Shown piece by piece: positions 60,639 to 64,000 of a DNA stretch of 64,000 nucleotides; positions within the stretch are counted from its first letter, which is position 1; each line of letters opens with the position of its first letter. The position numbers were made by a program, and so were the translations under genes. The notes under the pieces are model-generated. The model searched no databases. It was not told where the DNA came from and worked only from the letters and a program-made list of their open reading frames with translations. The stretch covers positions 1-64,000 of the forward strand of contig VSNO01000003.1 in the NCBI GenBank assembly GCA_009774375.1, in the 5' to 3' direction. Origin of the DNA: Lachnospiraceae bacterium. GTDB lineage: Bacteria; Bacillota; Clostridia; Lachnospirales; Lachnospiraceae.

Positions 60639-61262
60639 ATGTATCAGAAATATATAAAACGACTGCTGGATATTGCCATATCATTCACGGCGCTCCTCGT
60701 ACTGAGCCCGGTCCTGCTGGTCGTCGCGGTGCTGGTGCGCACCAGGCTCGGCTCGCCGGTGATCTTTCACCAGGACAGACCGGGATATCGCGAAAAGGTG
60801 TTCAGGCTTTGCAAATTCCGCTCCATGACGGATGCCCGCGGCGCTGACGGTGAACTGCTGCCGGACGCGGTGCGGCTGACCAGATTCGGAAAGGCGCTGC
60901 GCGCGACAAGCCTCGATGAGCTTCCCGAGCTGTGGAACATCCTGAAAGGAGATATGAGCCTGATCGGGCCGCGTCCGCTCCTAGTCAAGTACCTGCCGCT
61001 GTACAATGAATCGCAGAGACGCAGGCATGATGTGAAGCCGGGGCTGACAGGCTGGGCGCAGGTGAACGGCAGAAATGCGATCACATGGGAACAGCGCTTT
61101 GAATATGACGTGTACTATGTAGATCATATTTCCTTTTTGATGGACTTGAAGATATTGTTCCAGACCGTCGCGGTGGTGCTCCGGCACAGTGACATCAACA
61201 GTGCGACGGATGCCACGATGGAGGCGTTTACAGGGACAAAGAACAAAGCAGAAGGAGATTAA
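60639..61262 (+). CDS. pglC: PglC-type monotopic sugar phosphate transferase
   Basis: This short initiating enzyme (207 residues) moves an amino-sugar phosphate from UDP to undecaprenyl phosphate. An N-terminal membrane helix (about 10-32) is followed by FHQDRPGYREKVFRLCKFRSM and the catalytic Asp-Glu pair in SLDELPELWNILKGDMSLIGPRP. GLTGWAQVNGRN is present near 140. ATG 60639 is preceded by GGGAG; TTG 60630 is too close. It lacks the four-helix N-terminal domain of the initiator at 17500. Confidence 0.94.
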   Translation: MYQKYIKRLLDIAISFTALLVLSPVLLVVAVLVRTRLGSPVIFHQDRPGYREKVFRLCKFRSMTDARGADGELLPDAVRLTRFGKALRATSLDELPELWNILKGDMSLIGPRPLLVKYLPLYNESQRRRHDVKPGLTGWAQVNGRNAITWEQRFEYDVYYVDHISFLMDLKILFQTVAVVLRHSDINSATDATMEAFTGTKNKAEGD

Positions 61263-61266
61263 GGCT

Positions 61267-62262
61267 ATGAATATATTATTCTGCAGCGTGGGAAGGCGCT
61301 GCGAGCTATTGAAGGATTTCAGGAAAACGCTCGGCGATAAGGTCAGGCTGGTCGTGACGGACAACAGTCCGTATGCGCCCGCGCTGGAGTTTGCCGATGT
61401 CAGCTATCAGGTGCCGCTGATCAGGGATCCGGCATATATTCCGATGATCCTGGAAATCTGCAGGAAAGAGCACATTGATGCCGTCACGACGCTGATCGAT
61501 CCGGAGATCGCCATTCTGGCGGCGAACAGGGAGGCGTTCGAGGCGCTCGGCATCACAGTGCTCGCACCTTATAAGGAGACGGCTGAGCTCTGTTTTGACA
61601 AGTACGAGATGGCAAGGTATCTCGCTGAAAAGGGGATTCACACGATCCAGACATACGGCAGCTTTGCGGAGTTTAAGACAGCGTACGATGAGGGAAGGAT
61701 CGGATTTCCGGTGTTTGTCAAGCCGCGGACCGGCAGCGGCAGTGTCGGCGCCAGACGCGTGGACACGTACGAGATGCTCGAGGAAGTCACCGCCTCTGAC
61801 ACATCGCTGATCATACAGGAGCTGATGACGGGCGAGGATCTGGATGCGGACGTCTATGTCGATACGGTCAGTCATGAGCCGGTCGCCATTTTTTCGAAGA
61901 AGAAGATCTCGACGACGATCGGCGGGGCGAACAAGACCATCTCCTTCAAGGACGAGAAGCTGTTTGCGTTTGTGAGGGACGCGCTGAAGGCCTTTCGGTT
62001 TAACGGACCGCTCGACATGGATCTGTTTTATCAGGACGGGAGGTACTATCTGTCGGAGATCAATCCGAGATTTGGCGGCGCTTATCTGCACGCGTATGGA
62101 TCAGGGGTTGACTTTCCCGCATTTATTTATCATAATGTAAAGGAAAAAACTGCCAATGACGACCATACTGGAAGGTATGAGGAGGGCATCGTCATGATGA
62201 TGTATGACAGCGTGGTGATCAGGAAGCTGAGTGACATACAGGCGGCGATGACAGTATTATAA
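61267..62262 (+). CDS. ATP-grasp ligase in place of PglD
   Basis: This 331-residue ATP-grasp enzyme has CarB-like sequence: LCFDKYEMARYLAEKG, FPVFVKPRTGSGSVGARRV near 145 and YLSEINPRFGGAYLHAYG near 265, which are the nucleotide and metal sites. AAGGAG precedes ATG 61267; an upstream in-frame ATG lies inside the transferase gene. ATP-grasp enzymes join a carboxylate to an amine through an acyl phosphate. In this position, after the dehydratase and aminotransferase and with no PglD acetyltransferase, a plausible job is attaching an amino acid or other acid to the 4-amino group of the sugar. Confidence 0.85.
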   Translation: MNILFCSVGRRCELLKDFRKTLGDKVRLVVTDNSPYAPALEFADVSYQVPLIRDPAYIPMILEICRKEHIDAVTTLIDPEIAILAANREAFEALGITVLAPYKETAELCFDKYEMARYLAEKGIHTIQTYGSFAEFKTAYDEGRIGFPVFVKPRTGSGSVGARRVDTYEMLEEVTASDTSLIIQELMTGEDLDADVYVDTVSHEPVAIFSKKKISTTIGGANKTISFKDEKLFAFVRDALKAFRFNGPLDMDLFYQDGRYYLSEINPRFGGAYLHAYGSGVDFPAFIYHNVKEKTANDDHTGRYEEGIVMMMYDSVVIRKLSDIQAAMTVL

Positions 62263-62283
62263 GAAGGAAATGAATATAGAAGG

Positions 62284-63408
62284 ATGAAAATACTGATTCT
62301 GACCAACTATGCCAACGGACTCTGGCTGTTTCGAAAGGAGCTCCTGTTGGCATTTCTGGAGGAAGGGCATACCGTGTATGTATCCCTGCCTCCTGACGAG
62401 AACGTGGACAAGCTCAGATCCCTGCGGTGCGGCGGCAGGGCAGTCCGGATCATCGAGACACCGTTTGAGCGCAGGGGAAACAATCCCGCCAGAGACCTGA
62501 AACTGTTTCTGGATTACCGGAGGCTTCTGAAGCAGTATCAGCCGGGAGCCGTGCTGACCTACACGATCAAGCCAAACCTCTACGGCGGCCTCGCCTGCAG
62601 GCTGGGACATGTGCCGTATCTGTGCAATGTGACAGGACTGGGCACTGCCATCGAGGACGGGGGGGCGCTCAGCAGGATCCTTCTGCGGTTTTATAAGATA
62701 TCGATGAAAAAAGCAGAGCGGGTCTTTTTTCAGAACGCCAAAAACAGGGAGTTCATGAACCGCCACGGGATCGCGGTGCACAACAGCGGACTGCTGCCGG
62801 GATCCGGCGTCAATCTGTGTGAACATACATTCTCGCCCTATCCGCCGGAGACGGAGGGCATCATTTTCCTGGCGGTGATACGCATCATGAGAGATAAAGG
62901 GATCGATGAGTATCTTGAGGCGGCCAGGGTCATGGTGCGCAGGCAGGCGGAAACGGACGTTCAGATTCGGTTCTGGCTGGCCGGCGAGTATGAGGAGGAG
63001 TCGAGGGCACAGTATGAGCCAGTGATCCGGGAGCTTGAAGACAGCGGCATCATCCGGTATTTTGGCCATATCGACAATGTGGGGGAGGTCATGGCGCAGA
63101 GTCATGTCATCGTGCACCCTTCCTATCACGAGGGGCTGTCCAATGTTCTCCTGGAGGCTGCAGCCTGCGGCAGACCGGTGCTTGCGAGCCGGATCAGCGG
63201 CTGCGTGGAAACTTTTTGTGAGGGAGAGAGCGGCTTTGGCTTTGCCATAAAAAGCGCGGATGCGCTTGTCCAGGCCATGGAAAAGGTGCTCGCTCTGTCC
63301 GGTGAGGAGCGGGAGCGCATGGGAAGGGCTGGCAGAAAATGGGTGGAAGACCATTTTGACAGGAATATCGTTCTGCAGGCGTACAGAGACGAGCTTGCGG
63401 GACTGTAG
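62284..63408 (+). CDS. PglA-like family 4 glycosyltransferase
   Basis: This GT-B enzyme of 374 residues resembles PglA (adds GalNAc to lipid-linked bacillosamine). Clear motifs are ILTNYANGLWLFRKELL at the N-terminus, TYTIKPNLYGGLACRL near 93, NVTGLGTAIE near 115, and the C-terminal HPSYHEGLSNVLLEAAACGRPVLAS near 280. ATG 62284 has AAGGAAATG upstream. It would make the second sugar addition after the PglC-type step. Confidence 0.9.
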   Translation: MKILILTNYANGLWLFRKELLLAFLEEGHTVYVSLPPDENVDKLRSLRCGGRAVRIIETPFERRGNNPARDLKLFLDYRRLLKQYQPGAVLTYTIKPNLYGGLACRLGHVPYLCNVTGLGTAIEDGGALSRILLRFYKISMKKAERVFFQNAKNREFMNRHGIAVHNSGLLPGSGVNLCEHTFSPYPPETEGIIFLAVIRIMRDKGIDEYLEAARVMVRRQAETDVQIRFWLAGEYEEESRAQYEPVIRELEDSGIIRYFGHIDNVGEVMAQSHVIVHPSYHEGLSNVLLEAAACGRPVLASRISGCVETFCEGESGFGFAIKSADALVQAMEKVLALSGEERERMGRAGRKWVEDHFDRNIVLQAYRDELAGL

Positions 63409-63439
63409 CAGGATCATATTGATAAAAGGAGAGAAAGAA

Positions 63440-64000
63440 ATGAGTTTATATCAGGATATTTTGAGTGGAAAAGAGAAACTGTCGCTGGTGGGGCTTGGCT
63501 ATGTGGGAATGCCGATCGCGGTCGCATTTTCCAGAAAGATCAAGGTTGTGGGATTCGACCTGAATGCGGCGAAGATCGACCTGTACAAGTCGGGCGTGGA
63601 TCCCACGAAGGAGGTTGGCGACGAGGTGATCCGCAACACAAAGGTGGAGTTCACCGCTGACGCGTCAAAGCTGCGGGAGGCGAAGTTCCATATCGTGGCC
63701 GTTCCGACGCCGGTCAATGACGACCACACGCCGGATCTGACACCGGTCGAGGGGGCGAGCCGCATCCTCGGGCAGAATCTCACCAGGGGTTCCATCGTCG
63801 TGTTTGAATCGACGGTATATCCGGGCGTCACAGAGGAGATCTGTGTGCCTATCCTCGAGAAGGAGTCCGGATTAAAGTGCGGTGTCGACTTTAAGATCGG
63901 CTACTCGCCGGAGCGCATCAACCCGGGCGACAAGGTGCACCGCCTCGAGACGATCACCAAGATCGTGTCAGGTATGGACGCGGAGACGCTCGATGAGATC
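63440..64000 (+). CDS. Nucleotide-sugar dehydrogenase (UDP-HexNAc type), cut at window edge
   Basis: The first 187 codons of a UDP-glucose/UDP-HexNAc 6-dehydrogenase are present and continue past the right edge. The Rossmann start is SLVGLGYVGMPIAVAFSRKI, then VGFDLNAAKIDLYKSG, VAVPTPVNDDHTPDLTPVEGAS, FESTVYPGVTEE and GYSPERINPGDKVH. The ERINPGD run is typical of WbpA/TviB-like UDP-N-acetyl-hexosamine dehydrogenases, which make uronic acids. AAAAGGAGAG precedes ATG 63440. Product and substrate cannot be fixed from this part. Confidence 0.9.
   Translation, partial: MSLYQDILSGKEKLSLVGLGYVGMPIAVAFSRKIKVVGFDLNAAKIDLYKSGVDPTKEVGDEVIRNTKVEFTADASKLREAKFHIVAVPTPVNDDHTPDLTPVEGASRILGQNLTRGSIVVFESTVYPGVTEEICVPILEKESGLKCGVDFKIGYSPERINPGDKVHRLETITKIVSGMDAETLDEI

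Noticed and set aside
62257..63417. 386-codon open frame on the minus strand
   Set aside because: It lies fully opposite the PglA-like GT4 gene, has no ribosome site or family resemblance, and is His/Arg/Pro-rich as expected from the reverse of GC-rich coding DNA.

Overview
The window reads as chromosome of a low-to-mid GC Gram-positive, motile Clostridia member, most likely Lachnospiraceae. The evidence is the order mbl, flhO, flgG, flgJ-like, recD2, comFC, yvyF; the cdaA, cdaR, glmM set followed by HPr; GGAGG-type ribosome binding sites throughout; and a stand-alone Spo0A-type DNA-binding domain. I cannot name the species. All 52 intact or edge-cut genes and the one pseudogene lie on the + strand. 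No stretch over 300 bases lacks a gene. I saw no rRNA, tRNA, CRISPR array, insertion sequence or known riboswitch.

Layout. (1) 172-3264: Mbl actin and flagellar rod genes, closed by a strong terminator at 3296-3324. (2) 3350-8226: RecD2 helicase, ComFC, a YvyF-type flagellar-operon protein and two unrecognised membrane proteins. (3) 8242-12135: c-di-AMP cyclase CdaA, its regulator CdaR, phosphoglucosamine mutase GlmM and an HPr protein. (4) 12299-64000: a surface-glycan locus of more than 50 kb that runs off the right edge.

The glycan locus is built from cassettes, most headed by a near-consensus sigma-A promoter with a 17-bp spacer (-35 boxes at 13160, 28041, 33987, 44098 and 54892). Cassette A (13250-28035) makes GDP-fucose and carries a Spo0A-C protein, an initiating sugar-phosphate transferase, a Wzz-like protein, an EpsG-like polymerase, several glycosyltransferases, a pseudogene of a RecG-like regulator, a GT52-like transferase and an unknown protein. 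Cassette B (28130-33826) holds a lipid-glycan ABC flippase, a GT2 and an MBOAT plus SGNH acylation pair. Cassette C (34056-44087) is a complete pseudaminic acid pathway (PseB, C, F, I, H, G) with an inserted formyltransferase-like enzyme and a PIG-L deacetylase. It ends in a 971-residue fusion of an acyltransferase-3 domain to a GT-C domain. Cassette D (44199-54880) has a WecE-like aminotransferase, a GNAT, a polyprenyl-phosphate sugar synthase and four GT-C-like membrane proteins. Cassette E (54971-64000) has a large Wzy/ligase-like protein, then UDP-GlcNAc 4,6-dehydratase, PglE-type aminotransferase, PglC-type transferase, an ATP-grasp ligase where PglD would be expected, a PglA-like GT4 and a nucleotide-sugar dehydrogenase cut by the window edge.

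Working together (inference): two initiating transferases (17500 and 60639) and two polymerase-like proteins suggest two lipid-linked glycans. The two GtrB/DPM-type GT2 enzymes (15743 and 47743) would make polyprenyl-phosphate sugars used outside the membrane by up to five GT-C enzymes. CMP-pseudaminate could go to the glycan, possibly through the GT52-like enzyme, or to flagellin. The strongest leads for something undescribed are the modified pseudaminate pathway, the acyltransferase/GT-C fusion, the ATP-grasp substitution, the solitary Spo0A-C protein, and the compositionally mosaic GT-C/Wzy region at 48.7-56.5 kb.
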